A stretch of 64,000 nucleotides of DNA from Pseudomonas turukhanskensis (GCF_027922365.1 NZ_BSFN01000011.1:1-64000); one strand, 5' to 3'; positions 1-8,087 are shown, numbered from the stretch's first letter. The notes: generated from the sequence alone by a model not told the origin. Program-made: numbers and translations.

Positions 1-51
1 GGCTACGAAGCGCTGCTGCCGTGGAACTGCAAACCCACAACGCCACTTTAA
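1..51 (+). CDS. IS66-family transposase, C-terminal fragment
   Basis: Frame 1 reads GYEALLPWNCKPTTPL then TAA. The EALLPWN signature is the usual extreme C-terminus of the IS66 TnpC transposase (DDE enzyme that moves the element). Only 16 residues are visible because the window starts here. The assignment rests on this short motif plus the adjacent terminal-repeat sequence and target duplication. Confidence 0.7.
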   Translation, partial: GYEALLPWNCKPTTPL

Positions 52-57
52 AACGCA

Positions 58-84
58 AAACCCCACCAGCGGGAGGTGGGGTTT
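58..84. terminator. Hairpin terminator after the IS transposase
   Basis: Arms AAACCCCACC (58-67) and GGTGGGGTTT (75-84) form a perfect 10-bp stem with a 7-base loop. It lies 6 bases after the transposase stop and has A and T runs on both sides, so it could stop transcription in either direction, including transcripts entering from dtd. Confidence 0.6.
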
Positions 85-97
85 ATGGAGCGCTTAC

Positions 98-105
98 ATT
101 GCGAC
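98..105. repeat. Presumed 8-bp target-site duplication of the IS66 insertion
   Basis: ATTGCGAC directly abuts the IS end. On the minus strand it is GTCGCAAT, the native dtd codons for Val-Ser-Gln plus the first base of the expected Phe codon. IS66 elements make 8-bp duplications. The second copy would be at the left IS end, outside the window. Confidence 0.6.
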
Positions 106-332
106 ACCAGCAGCAGACCACCGCCGACATCGCTCAGCGACAGGTTCATCTTGCCCTCGGCATCGCTGAATACCCGATAATTGAGGAGTTTGTGCAGCAG
201 CTTGTCGGCACTGGCCGGGGTGTCTTGCGGCTCAACGCCGACCAGCACCAGCAAGCCTTGATCAATGGCGCCGATGGTTTCCCCAGCCACATCCACCTTC
301 GCCTGGGTGACGCGTTGAATCAGCCCCTTCAT
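98..332 (-). pseudogene. dtd: D-aminoacyl-tRNA deacylase, truncated by an insertion
   Basis: The first 78 residues (MKGLIQRVTQAKVDVAGE... ending LLLVSQ) match D-tyrosyl/D-aminoacyl-tRNA deacylase, which removes D-amino acids from mischarged tRNA and is normally about 145 residues. At base 98 the frame enters the IS end and adds 16 unrelated residues before stopping at 48. The lost part includes the continuation of the SQ-F/T-L motif and the C-terminal Gly-cisPro region, so the product is very probably inactive. The start ATG overlaps the stop of the proline iminopeptidase gene (ATGA), the usual Pseudomonas arrangement, so the pair was one operon before the insertion. Confidence 0.85.
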
Positions 333-1300
333 GCCTCTTCGGGCGCCAGGTTGAGCAGACGGCGGGCGATCTGCTCGGCGGCCCGCACCAGCGCATCGGT
401 AATGCCCGGCTCGGCAGCAGCATGTCCGGCGTCACGGATAATCTGCAGCTCGCTGTTGGGCCAGGCCTGGTGCAATTCCCAGGCGTTATCCAAGGGGCAG
501 ATGACGTCGTAGCGGCCGTGCACGATGATGCCCGGCAGGTGGGCGATCTTGTGCATGTCGCGCACCAGTTGATTGGGCTCGAGGAAGGCGTTGTTCATAA
601 AGTAGTGGCATTCCACGCGGGCGATGGACAACGCCCGCTGCGGTTCGCTGAAGCGCTCGACCACCTGGGTGTTGGGCCGCAGCGTGGCGGTGCGCCCTTC
701 CCAGGTCGACCAGGCTTTGGCGGCATGCATCTGCGCAATCTGGTCGCTGCCGCTCAGGCGTTTGTAGAAGGCCGAGACCAGATCATCGCGCTCTTCGGGC
801 GGAATCGGCGCTATATAGTCCTGCCAGTAGTCCGGGAACATCCGGCTGGCGCCTTCCTGGTAAAACCACTTGATCTCCTGCGGCCGGCACAGAAAGATGC
901 CGCGCAAAATCAGCGCATGCACACGCTCTGGGTGGGTTTGGGCATACGCCAGGGAAAGGGTCGAACCCCAAGAGCCCCCGAACAACACCCACTTTTCGAT
1001 GCCCAGGTGCTGACGGATCAATTCGAGGTCGGCGACCAGGTCCCAGGTGGTGTTGTTTTCCAGGCTGGCGTGGGGCGTTGAGCGCCCGCAGCCGCGTTGG
1101 TCGAAGGTGATGATGCGGTATTGATTGGGGTCGAAGTAGCGCCGGCTGGCGCCATCACAACCGGCCCCGGGGCCGCCATGGATAAACACCACGGGCAGAC
1201 CGTCCGGTGTACCGCTTTCGTCGACATACAGAACGTGCGGTGCCTGTACGGCCAGTTCGTGGCGCGCGTAGGGCTTAATCTCCGGATACAAAGTCTGCAT
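329..1300 (-). CDS. pip: Proline iminopeptidase (S33 family)
   Basis: A 323-residue alpha/beta hydrolase that releases N-terminal proline from peptides, in the cytoplasm. The chosen ATG (MQTLYPEIKPYARHEL) is preceded by AGGGAG; the open frame continues upstream but without family similarity. Visible motifs: oxyanion HGGPGAG near residue 40, nucleophile elbow GGSWGS near residue 110, catalytic Asp in GRYDVICP and His in AGHAAAEPG near the C-terminus. Length fits bacterial proline iminopeptidases. Its stop overlaps the start of the disrupted dtd by ATGA. Confidence 0.93.
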   Translation of the reverse strand: MQTLYPEIKPYARHELAVQAPHVLYVDESGTPDGLPVVFIHGGPGAGCDGASRRYFDPNQYRIITFDQRGCGRSTPHASLENNTTWDLVADLELIRQHLGIEKWVLFGGSWGSTLSLAYAQTHPERVHALILRGIFLCRPQEIKWFYQEGASRMFPDYWQDYIAPIPPEERDDLVSAFYKRLSGSDQIAQMHAAKAWSTWEGRTATLRPNTQVVERFSEPQRALSIARVECHYFMNNAFLEPNQLVRDMHKIAHLPGIIVHGRYDVICPLDNAWELHQAWPNSELQIIRDAGHAAAEPGITDALVRAAEQIARRLLNLAPEEA

Positions 1301-1417
1301 GCTGCACTCCCTTGTTAATGAAGACGGTGCTACGCGGACGCCCCGATAGTTAGGGTAGATTCCGGGCAACGCGCCTGAGCTCTGCCGGGCATCATAACCA
1401 TGAAAACGGAGTTGAGC

Positions 1418-1861
1418 ATGTCAGACCGGATAATTCCCCTTGCCCGCCTGTGGATTGTCGCCTTGGCGTTGACGTTGCTCAGCGGCTGCTCGCCCGGCAA
1501 CCAACAAGCGGCCCTGGAAGCGGCTGTGCAGCAATTGCAGGACAACCTCGAAGCCAAGCGCAGCAGCGCCGTGGTGGAACAGTTGCACCCGGAGTTTCGC
1601 GCCCAGCAGCAATACGACAGTCAGTGGGCCAAGCGCACCATGCTTGGCCTGTTTTTGCGTTTCAACAATGTGAAGGTGATTGCATTGAGCAAGAGCAGCA
1701 CGCTCGACCCGACGTCTACCACCAAGGGCTACACCGAAGCCCAGGTGGCAGTAACGGGTGCCGAGGGGCTGATTCCCGACAGCGCCAACGCTTATAGCGT
1801 GAAGCTGGAATGGTGGCTGGAAGGCAGTGAGTGGAAGCTGGCGCGGATTGATTGGAAGTAA
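1418..1861 (+). CDS. Predicted outer-membrane lipoprotein of unknown function
   Basis: A 147-residue protein beginning MSDRIIPLARLWIVALALTL with lipobox LLSGC (acylated Cys near residue 25). I chose the ATG at 1418 because GGAG lies 6 bases before it; an in-frame ATG at 1400 has no such site. After the Cys comes a helical stretch rich in Gln/Ala and then a compact alpha/beta part with LEWWLEGSEWKLARIDW at the end, which resembles NTF2-like small-molecule-binding folds, but this is only an impression. It is divergent from pip and convergent with hutG. No function assigned. Confidence 0.75.
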   Translation: MSDRIIPLARLWIVALALTLLSGCSPGNQQAALEAAVQQLQDNLEAKRSSAVVEQLHPEFRAQQQYDSQWAKRTMLGLFLRFNNVKVIALSKSSTLDPTSTTKGYTEAQVAVTGAEGLIPDSANAYSVKLEWWLEGSEWKLARIDWK

Positions 1862-1871
1862 CGCCAACACC

Positions 1872-1909
1872 GCGAATCGGCGGATATCGCTGCGCGATAT
1901 TCGCCCTAC
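1872..1909. repeat. REP-like hairpin between convergent genes
   Basis: Contains GGATATCGC (1881-1889) and GCGATATTC (1893-1901) as inverted arms, ending CGCCCTAC. The minus-strand start GTAGGGCG is the same edge seen in the repeat at 30561-30644. It overlaps the hutG stop codon and may act as a transcription end between the lipoprotein gene and hutG. Confidence 0.6.
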
Positions 1910-2715
1910 GATTTCGTGGGTCGCCAGGCCAACAGGGTTTCCAGCAGGTCTCTCAATACCAACTGCGCCTTCGCCGCCAACGCCGGCCGATAAGTAAATG
2001 GCGCCTGTTCATCCATGTAAATGCACTGGCAGATTTCCAGTTGCACCGCTTGCACATTATCGGCAGGCTGGCCGTAGTGACGGGTGATATACCCGCCCTT
2101 GAACCGCCCATTGAGCACATGGCTGAAATCCGGTGCGTTGGCGCATACCTGCATCAGTTGCTGGGCCAGCTCCGGGGCACAACTGGCACCGTCATTGGTG
2201 CCTAGGTTGAAGTCCGGCAGTTTGCCGTCGAACAGCCGGGGCACCCGTGACGCGATGGAATGGGCATCGAACAGCAGTGCGTAACCAAACTCGGCCTTGA
2301 GCCGTTCCAGCTCGCTGGCCAGCGTCTGGTGGTACGGGGTCCAGATCTCCTGCAGATAGCGCTCGCGCTCAAACGCCGACGGCTGGCCGCCCTCGATAAA
2401 CAGCGGCTCGCCGTCGAACAGCGTGTCGGGGTACAGGCCGGTGGTGGCGGTGGCGTACAGCGGGCGGTCGTCGGCCGGGCGATTGAGGTCGACCACATAG
2501 CGCGAATAGTTACCCGCCAGCGTGCTGGCACCCAGCTCAGCGGCAAAGGCGTAAAGCAGTGGTATATGCCAATCGGTGTCGGGCAACCCTTGCGCCTGGG
2601 GAACCAGGCCGGCCTGCACCGCTGGAGTCAGCTGCAGGCCGGCGTGCGGCATGCTGATGAGCAATGGCACACGGCCTTGGAAAAAAGCCAACGGGTTTTC
2701 GATCAGATCAGACAT
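1906..2715 (-). CDS. hutG: N-formylglutamate deformylase
   Basis: A 269-residue enzyme of the N-formylglutamate amidohydrolase family; it hydrolyses N-formyl-L-glutamate to glutamate and formate, the last step of the five-step histidine route in pseudomonads. Visible: PLLISMPHAG near the N-terminus, DTDWHIPLLYAF, SRYVVDLNRP, LLFDAHSIASRVPRLFDG (likely metal/substrate residues). Start ATG at 2715 has GGGAG 7 bases upstream; a TTG one codon earlier is also open. It overlaps the end of hutI by 8 bases, so the two are co-translated. The last codon is a TAG that lies in a REP-like repeat. Confidence 0.93.
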   Translation of the reverse strand: MSDLIENPLAFFQGRVPLLISMPHAGLQLTPAVQAGLVPQAQGLPDTDWHIPLLYAFAAELGASTLAGNYSRYVVDLNRPADDRPLYATATTGLYPDTLFDGEPLFIEGGQPSAFERERYLQEIWTPYHQTLASELERLKAEFGYALLFDAHSIASRVPRLFDGKLPDFNLGTNDGASCAPELAQQLMQVCANAPDFSHVLNGRFKGGYITRHYGQPADNVQAVQLEICQCIYMDEQAPFTYRPALAAKAQLVLRDLLETLLAWRPTKS

Positions 2716-3916
2716 CAATCAACTCCCGGCCATGGCGAATGACCCGTTTGTGCAGTTCACCACCCAGCCAATAGGCCAGCTCAGCCGGCTGCGCGATTTG
2801 CCAGGCGACAAAGTCAGCAACCTTGCCAACTTCCAGGCTGCCGTGGCTGGCGCCCAGCCCCAAGGCCTTGGCGGCGTTGAGGGTGACACCGGCCAGTGCC
2901 TCTTCAGGCGTGAGCCGAAACAAGGTGCACGCCATGTTCAGCATCAAGCGCAGCGACAACGCTGGCGAGGTACCGGGGTTGAGGTCGCTGGCAATCGCCA
3001 TGGCCACGCCCTGTTCACGCAACATCTGCACCGGCGGCAACTGGGTTTCGCGCAGAAAGTAGAAGGCGCCGGGCAACAGCACGGCAACGGTGCCGGCAGC
3101 GGCCATGGCCTGGGCGTCGGCCAGGGTCATGAATTCCAGGTGGTCGGCGGACAGCGCCTGGTAACGCGCCGCCAGGCTGGAACCGGCCAACGCCGACAGT
3201 TGCTCGGCATGCAGCTTTACCGGCAGGCCCAATTGCTGCGCGGCGATAAACACTCGCTCCACCTGGGCCGGGGAAAACGCCAGGTGCTCGCAGAAGGCAT
3301 CCACCGCATCCACCAGCTCCTCACGTGCCAGCGTCGGCAGCATTTCGTCGCACACCAGATCGATATAGGCCTCGCTGCGACCGGCGAACTCAGGCGGCAA
3401 GGCATGGGCGGCCAGACAGGTGGCACGCACCGTAACCGGCAAGGTGTCGCCAAGCCGGCGGATCACCCGCAGCATTTTGCGTTCGTTGGCCAGGTCCAGG
3501 CCGTAGCCGGATTTGATTTCGAGCGTGGTCACGCCGTCGCGCAGCAACGCCCGCACGCGTTGGCTGGCGCTGGCCAGCAGTTCGTCTTCACTGGCCGCGC
3601 GGGTGGCGCGCACGGTGCTGGCGATACCGCCACCGGCGGCCGCAATCTCGGCGTAGCTCACGCATTGCAGACGCTGTTCGAATTCGGCACTGCGGTTGCC
3701 GCCGAACACAGCGTGGGTGTGGCAGTCGATCAGGCCCGGCGTCACCCAGGCGCCATGGAGGTCGTGGCGTTGGGCGTAGTTACCGTCGGGGGCGTCGGCG
3801 TAGGGGCCAATCCATTGGATATGGCCACCGGCAGTGACGATGGCGGCGTCTTCAATGCTGGCGTAGCGACCGCCGGCGAGGGTGGCGGCGTGGCAGTTGA
3901 ACCATAGGTGCTGCAT
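2708..3916 (-). CDS. hutI: Imidazolonepropionase
   Basis: A 402-residue metal-dependent amidohydrolase that opens 4-imidazolone-5-propanoate to N-formimino-L-glutamate. Start ATG (MQHLWFNCHAATLAGG) follows AGGAGG; the open frame continues 45 codons upstream through repeat DNA and was rejected. Metal ligands are visible in GLIDCHTHAVFGG (HxH near residue 70), the conserved IKSGYGL, KLHAEQLS, DHLEF and SDLNPGT. Lies between hutU and hutG on the same strand; the gap to hutU holds only repeats. Confidence 0.95.
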   Translation of the reverse strand: MQHLWFNCHAATLAGGRYASIEDAAIVTAGGHIQWIGPYADAPDGNYAQRHDLHGAWVTPGLIDCHTHAVFGGNRSAEFEQRLQCVSYAEIAAAGGGIASTVRATRAASEDELLASASQRVRALLRDGVTTLEIKSGYGLDLANERKMLRVIRRLGDTLPVTVRATCLAAHALPPEFAGRSEAYIDLVCDEMLPTLAREELVDAVDAFCEHLAFSPAQVERVFIAAQQLGLPVKLHAEQLSALAGSSLAARYQALSADHLEFMTLADAQAMAAAGTVAVLLPGAFYFLRETQLPPVQMLREQGVAMAIASDLNPGTSPALSLRLMLNMACTLFRLTPEEALAGVTLNAAKALGLGASHGSLEVGKVADFVAWQIAQPAELAYWLGGELHKRVIRHGRELIDV

Positions 3917-3955
3917 GGAGGCCCTCCTAGCGCTGAGTGGTTCGAAGTTCGAGTA

Positions 3956-4110
3956 CCCTCTCCCGCAAGCGGGAGGAGCAGGGCTTTTGAGTCCCCTCTC
4001 CCACTTGTGGGAGAGGGTTAGGGTGAGGGAGCAGTTGTGTGGCGGACGCAAAATTTGCGTAACACCTCGCCCTCACCCCCAGCCCCTCTCCCGCAAGCGG
4101 GAGAGGGGTG
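3956..4110. repeat. Three copies of a CTCTCCCGCAAGCGGGAG-type hairpin
   Basis: The hutI-hutU gap carries hairpins at about 3957-3975, 3992-4029 and 4066-4110, each built on CCTCTCCC-GCAAGC/ACTTGT-GGGAGAGG, two of them flanked by TAGGGTGAGGG or its reverse CCCTCACCC. Adjacent copies point in opposite directions. The same unit recurs near 24165-24290. These are interspersed intergenic repeats; they may attenuate read-through from hutU into hutI-hutG. Confidence 0.75.
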
Positions 4111-4124
4111 AACGGCAGTTGCAT

Positions 4125-5801
4125 TTATCTGCCGTTTACCATCGGCAAATTCAAACCCTGTTCCTGCGCGCAATCGATAGCAATCTCATACCCGGCGTCA
4201 GCATGACGCATCACTCCGGTAGCCGGGTCGTTGTGCAGCACGCGAGCGATCCGCGCCGCCGCCTCATCGGTACCGTCACACACAATCACCATCCCCGAAT
4301 GTTGGGAAAACCCCATGCCTACGCCGCCACCATGGTGCAACGACACCCAGGTAGCGCCACTGGCGGTGTTGAGCAGCGCGTTGAGCAGCGGCCAGTCCGA
4401 CACAGCATCGGACCCATCGCGCATCGCTTCAGTTTCACGATTCGGGCTGGCCACCGATCCCGAGTCCAGATGATCACGACCAATCACGATAGGCGCGGAC
4501 AGCTCGCCGCTACGCACCATTTCGTTGAACGCCAGGCCGAGCTTGGCGCGTTGCCCCAGGCCTACCCAGCAGATCCGCGCCGGCAACCCCTGAAAGGCAA
4601 TGCGCTCGCGCGCCATGTCGAGCCAGCGGTGCAGGTGGGCGTCGTCGGGGATCAGCTCTTTGACCTTGGCGTCGGTCTTGTAGATGTCCTCGGCGTTGCC
4701 CGACAGCGCGGCCCAGCGGAACGGCCCCACGCCACGGCAGAACAACGGACGAATATAGGCCGGCACGAAGCCTGGGAAGTCGAAGGCATTGGCCACGCCT
4801 TCGTCCTTGGCCATCTGGCGGATGTTGTTGCCGTAGTCGAAGGTCGGCACGCCCATTTTCTGGAAAGCCAGCATCGCTTCTACATGCACGGCCATGGAGC
4901 GCTTCGCCGCCTTGACCACTTCGGCCGGTTGAGTCTGGGCCTTGGCGCGGTAGTCGTCCCAGGTCCAGCCGCTGGGCAGGTAGCCGTTGAGCGGGTCGTG
5001 GGCGCTGGTCTGGTCGGTGACCATATCCGGCCGTACGCCACGGCGTACCAACTCCGGCAGGATATCGGCAGCGTTACCGCACAGGGCGATGGAGACAGCT
5101 TTGCCCTCGCCGGTGTATTGGGCGATACGGGCCAGAGCGTCGTCGAGGTCGGTTGCTTGCTCGTCGACGTAACGGGTTTTCAAGCGGAAGTCGATGCGGC
5201 TCTGCTGGCACTCGATATTTAGCGAACAGGCACCGGCCATGCCGGCCGCCAACGGCTGCGCCCCGCCCATGCCGCCAAGGCCGGCGGTAAGCACCCACTT
5301 GCCGGTGAGGTTGCCGTTGTAATGCTGGCGACCGGCCTCAACGAACGTTTCGTAGGTGCCCTGCACGATGCCTTGGCTGCCAATGTAGATCCAGCTGCCG
5401 GCCGTCATCTGCCCGTACATGGCCAGGCCCTTGGCATCCAGCTCGTTGAAGTGCTCCCAGGTGGCCCAGTGCGGCACCAGGTTGGAGTTGGCGATCAGCA
5501 CGCGAGGCGCGTTGCTGTGGGTTTTGAAAACACCGACCGGCTTGCCCGATTGCACCAGCAGGGTTTCATCCTCTTCCAGCGCGGTCAGGGCTCTGACGAT
5601 GGCGTCATAGCAGTCCCAGTTGCGCGCTGCACGGCCGATGCCGCCATACACCACCAACTCGTTGGGGTTTTCCGCCACGTCCGGGTCGAGATTGTTCATC
5701 AACATGCGCAACGGCGCTTCGGTGAGCCAACTCTTGGCGGTGAGCTGCGTGCCACGGGCGGCGCGAACCACCGTGTCACGGTGACGATTGGATGTGCTCA
5801 T
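4125..5801 (-). CDS. hutU: Urocanate hydratase
   Basis: A 558-residue NAD+-dependent urocanase that converts urocanate to 4-imidazolone-5-propanoate, second step of histidine breakdown; length is the usual one. Start ATG (MSTSNRHRDTVVRAARGT) follows CAGGGAG; the frame extends 29 codons further upstream across the HutC operator and was rejected. Diagnostic segments: LVVYGGIGRAARNWDCYDAI, GKWVLTAGLGGMGGAQPLA (NAD site), DQTSAHDPLNGYLP, FCRGVGPFRWAALSG (catalytic Cys loop), and SLHHGGGVGMGFSQHSGMV. It is the first of three hut genes here; hutH, hutC and transporters are not in the window. Confidence 0.97.
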   Translation of the reverse strand: MSTSNRHRDTVVRAARGTQLTAKSWLTEAPLRMLMNNLDPDVAENPNELVVYGGIGRAARNWDCYDAIVRALTALEEDETLLVQSGKPVGVFKTHSNAPRVLIANSNLVPHWATWEHFNELDAKGLAMYGQMTAGSWIYIGSQGIVQGTYETFVEAGRQHYNGNLTGKWVLTAGLGGMGGAQPLAAGMAGACSLNIECQQSRIDFRLKTRYVDEQATDLDDALARIAQYTGEGKAVSIALCGNAADILPELVRRGVRPDMVTDQTSAHDPLNGYLPSGWTWDDYRAKAQTQPAEVVKAAKRSMAVHVEAMLAFQKMGVPTFDYGNNIRQMAKDEGVANAFDFPGFVPAYIRPLFCRGVGPFRWAALSGNAEDIYKTDAKVKELIPDDAHLHRWLDMARERIAFQGLPARICWVGLGQRAKLGLAFNEMVRSGELSAPIVIGRDHLDSGSVASPNRETEAMRDGSDAVSDWPLLNALLNTASGATWVSLHHGGGVGMGFSQHSGMVIVCDGTDEAAARIARVLHNDPATGVMRHADAGYEIAIDCAQEQGLNLPMVNGR

Positions 5802-5833
5802 AACAGGCTCCCTGATGCGAACGGACGGAAAAT

Positions 5834-5906
5834 AAAAAGGCGACGCCGGCATGCTGCACCACTTGTATATACAAGTAAAGCACAGCATTACCAGCGTCGC
5901 CTTTTT
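5834..5906. repeat. Long inverted repeat enclosing the HutC operator
   Basis: Arms AAAAAGGCGACGCCGG (5834-5849) and CCAGCGTCGCCTTTTT (5891-5906) pair with one mismatch; an inner pair ATGCTG (5851-5856) / CAGCAT (5883-5888) continues the stem, and the HutC palindrome occupies the loop. A/T runs outside a GC stem on both strands look like a bidirectional terminator split by an operator. Confidence 0.7.
5861..5876. promoter_or_regulatory. HutC operator before hutU
   Basis: ACTTGTATATACAAGT is a perfect 16-bp palindrome 60 bases before the hutU start. HutC is the GntR/HutC-family repressor of hut genes, relieved by urocanate, and its known Pseudomonas sites are CTTGTATNTACAAG-like. Function is inferred from this match and position; hutC itself is not in the window. 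Confidence 0.8.
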
Positions 5907-5929
5907 CCTCTCTCCGAACCTGTGCGGCC

Positions 5930-7885
5930 TTAGAACGAGTAGCGGTACTCCATTTCCAGCCCGTAGACCGGGCGCTGCTGTTCAAACGTGGAAGCGGACA
6001 CCTGCGCCTGCCCGCCCAAGCTGGTGTTTTCGCTCAGGGCGTAGCGATAGCCCGCCGTCGCAGCGGGCACCAGGCTGCGCTTTTCCAGGCTGCTGCGTAC
6101 GGCAAACCGATCAAGGCCAGGAATGTCGGACTGGCCTTCGAAACCAGGCTTGGTTTCACCCAGCAACGTGTCCAGCGAGGTGCTCCAGTTCAGGCTGCCG
6201 CGCTCGCTCACCGGCGCTTCACCGCGCAGCGCCAGGGTGGCGTAGGTATCGGTGCTGCGGGTGCCCTGCACGTTCATCGGCAACACAACATTGCGCTCCT
6301 CAAAGCCTTGGCGCCGGCTGTGCACGTGAGTAATAGCCACCTCGGGCGTCAGCAGCGCGCGCTCAACCTGAACGCCGTAGCCCAGCGCCAGGCGTTGTGC
6401 ATTGGAGCGGACACCCACGCGGGTGGAAGCCTGCTCGACATCGTCGGCGCGGTCGCCACGTTTGAATTGGCTGTCGCCGCCATTGGTCGCCACGCTAAAA
6501 GCGCCGTTCCAGCCGGTGCGCGTTTGCGGGTTTTGCTGGTAGGCCACCCAGGCACCGAAACCGAGCTCGTTATCTTGCCGCGCCTGGTTTGCTTGCCCAC
6601 TGTTGGCGCCAACGCCCAGGCTGAGACCCACCGACGTGTGCGGGGTGAGGTGTACACCGGCACCGGCTATGCCGTTGGACTGGCGACTGCTTTCATCACC
6701 TTCGCCAACGCTCAGGCCGCCGCCAAGGCTCAGGCAATAGTCTCGCCCTGGCGCTGGAATGCACTGCTTCTGGGTCAGGCCGCGGGTTCTGCGCACCTGG
6801 CTGTTGATCAACTGCGCGCTGGTGTCGGCACTGCCCACGACAGACTGCTGCACATGCCCCAGATCCTGGAGTACCCCCCCTTTCCAGATAAACCCCCGCA
6901 CCTCGAAATTCCGGATATCCCCGAGGCCGACAATGACGGTACCGTCTGCACTAACGCCGGTTGCTTCGCTCCAGGAACCGCCATTGAGCAGCCCAAGACT
7001 GGTCATGCCGGTTTTTTCCGTCCAGCGAAACGCGCGCTCGGTCAAATCCGCAACATTTGCAGAACCCACCACCACAGAGCCATCGTCACTTACCGCACGG
7101 GCCACACTGCTATCGCCACCGCGCAAAGTACCCAGATTTACCAGGCCGCCTGCGGCGGTCCATCGGAAGGCAGTCTCGTCGCTGCGCCCCACTACCATCG
7201 TGCCGTCAGCGTTTACCCCATGAGCAATACCGCCGTCGCTTCCAAGCTCGAGAATCGAACCGTTTTCCCAGATGACCGGGCGGTAGGTACCATCGCCAGC
7301 CAGGGCCCCGCCCACTATTACGGCGCCGTTGCGACTAATGGCATTGGCGAAGCTCGCACCCGTGGCAGTCAGGCCACCCAGGTCTTCCATACCCTGTGCG
7401 ATGCTCCAGCGAAAAGCCCGTTCTACATCCGAGGCGTTTAGCGAAGAGCCAACAACCACGAGGCCATCGCCACTAATACCCATGCCGTAGCTGTCTAGCC
7501 CGCCCAGCGTGCCGAGGTAAATGACACCTCCAGCCAGACTGCGATGAAACGCAAGGGATTGAGTGCCCGTATCAACCGTTCCAGCTTGCTCACGGCAGTC
7601 CACACTACAACTGAGGCTGGAGATACCATCGCCAGGAGCCGGGCTTTCCACTCTCCCTTGCTCGGCAGACCAGTGAAAAAACCACCAGTTGCCTAATTCG
7701 AATCCCGAGCCTACAACCACGGTACCGTCAGCGCTAATGGCAATCGAAGTGAGGGATCCGTCTCCGGGTAGCTGATCCAGCACTCGCGCTTGGGCTGTGG
7801 AAACAAACAAGGGGGCAAGCAAACCAATGAAACTGATACGCCACGCCGGCCGCTTCAAAATACTCACCAACGGCGAAAAGCTCAT
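5930..7885 (-). CDS. HAF-repeat autotransporter, downstream copy
   Basis: A 651-residue secreted/outer-membrane protein. Residues 1-34 are a signal peptide (KRPAW...LLAPLFVSTAQA). Residues about 40-340 hold some six HAF-type repeats of the form AFRW-GGM-LGTL-GG...AVSDDGSVVVG, predicted to make a beta-propeller-like passenger. From about 385 to the end is an autotransporter beta-barrel ending in EYRYSF with a terminal Phe. Cysteines are few (one pair CIPAPGRDYC before the barrel and one pair in the passenger). Start ATG follows GTAGGTG by 6 bases; a GTG three codons earlier is possible. The barrel is almost identical to that of the upstream paralog while the passenger has diverged. Ligand or role unknown. 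Confidence 0.85.
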   Translation of the reverse strand: MSFSPLVSILKRPAWRISFIGLLAPLFVSTAQARVLDQLPGDGSLTSIAISADGTVVVGSGFELGNWWFFHWSAEQGRVESPAPGDGISSLSCSVDCREQAGTVDTGTQSLAFHRSLAGGVIYLGTLGGLDSYGMGISGDGLVVVGSSLNASDVERAFRWSIAQGMEDLGGLTATGASFANAISRNGAVIVGGALAGDGTYRPVIWENGSILELGSDGGIAHGVNADGTMVVGRSDETAFRWTAAGGLVNLGTLRGGDSSVARAVSDDGSVVVGSANVADLTERAFRWTEKTGMTSLGLLNGGSWSEATGVSADGTVIVGLGDIRNFEVRGFIWKGGVLQDLGHVQQSVVGSADTSAQLINSQVRRTRGLTQKQCIPAPGRDYCLSLGGGLSVGEGDESSRQSNGIAGAGVHLTPHTSVGLSLGVGANSGQANQARQDNELGFGAWVAYQQNPQTRTGWNGAFSVATNGGDSQFKRGDRADDVEQASTRVGVRSNAQRLALGYGVQVERALLTPEVAITHVHSRRQGFEERNVVLPMNVQGTRSTDTYATLALRGEAPVSERGSLNWSTSLDTLLGETKPGFEGQSDIPGLDRFAVRSSLEKRSLVPAATAGYRYALSENTSLGGQAQVSASTFEQQRPVYGLEMEYRYSF

Positions 7886-7922
7886 GAGAAACACCTACGT
7901 CATAAAAAGGAGCGGCAAGCAT

Positions 7923-8050
7923 CTTTGACCGGGCGCTTCAACTCTGTAGGCGTTTCTCTAAAGCTATGTAAGCGCTCCTTCCACAACGCCTGGCTCAGCG
8001 GCTATGGGGCCGGTGTCTGCAAAAACACCGGCGATTTTTTCCAGGGCTGA
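7923..8050. repeat. Duplicated intergenic segment between the autotransporters
   Basis: This spacer aligns by eye with 10093-10220: both show CTGTAGG-TTTCTC-CTAAA, then GCGCT-CCT, then CTCA-CGGCTA-GGGCCGG-GTCTGCA-AAACACCGGC and TTCCAGGG. The second location includes the 3' end of the GST gene. The spacer is therefore a decayed copy of the autotransporter promoter plus GST tail, made by tandem duplication. The GCCGGTGT/ACACCGGC hairpin followed by T6 at 8009-8040 could now serve as a terminator on the plus strand. Confidence 0.75.
8002..8045 (-). pseudogene. Vestige of the C-terminus of the glutathione S-transferase gene
   Basis: Read on the minus strand with one inserted base, the segment encodes L-E-K / P-V-F-L-Q-T-P-A-P-stop, against LEQLPVFVQTPAL-stop of the intact GST at 10172. 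The stop TAG and the spacing to the autotransporter are conserved. It is too short to be functional and marks the duplication end point. Confidence 0.7.
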
Positions 8051-8087
8051 CGTCGCCCTATTCACCTCGCAACGAGCCTGTATGGCG

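Larger units (their letters stand above)
1..97. mobile_element. Right end of an IS66-family insertion sequence
   Basis: Seen: the first 51 bases encode a peptide tail typical of IS66 transposases, followed by a hairpin and then the bases CGCTTAC at 91-97, the reverse complement of the GTAAGCG that begins IS66-family terminal inverted repeats. The coding frame of dtd is intact up to base 98 and breaks exactly there. The rest of the element, including its left end, lies outside the window, so whether it is complete is unknown. Confidence 0.75.

Noticed and set aside
2576..3907. 443-residue plus-strand frame opposite hutI
   Set aside because: Antisense shadow; Gln/Gly/His-rich without motifs.
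3956..4110. Possible CRISPR-like array of hairpins
   Set aside because: Units alternate in orientation, spacers are irregular and no cas genes are near.
3882..5222. 446-residue plus-strand frame across hutI-hutU
   Set aside because: Antisense to hutU and running through repeats; no family resemblance.
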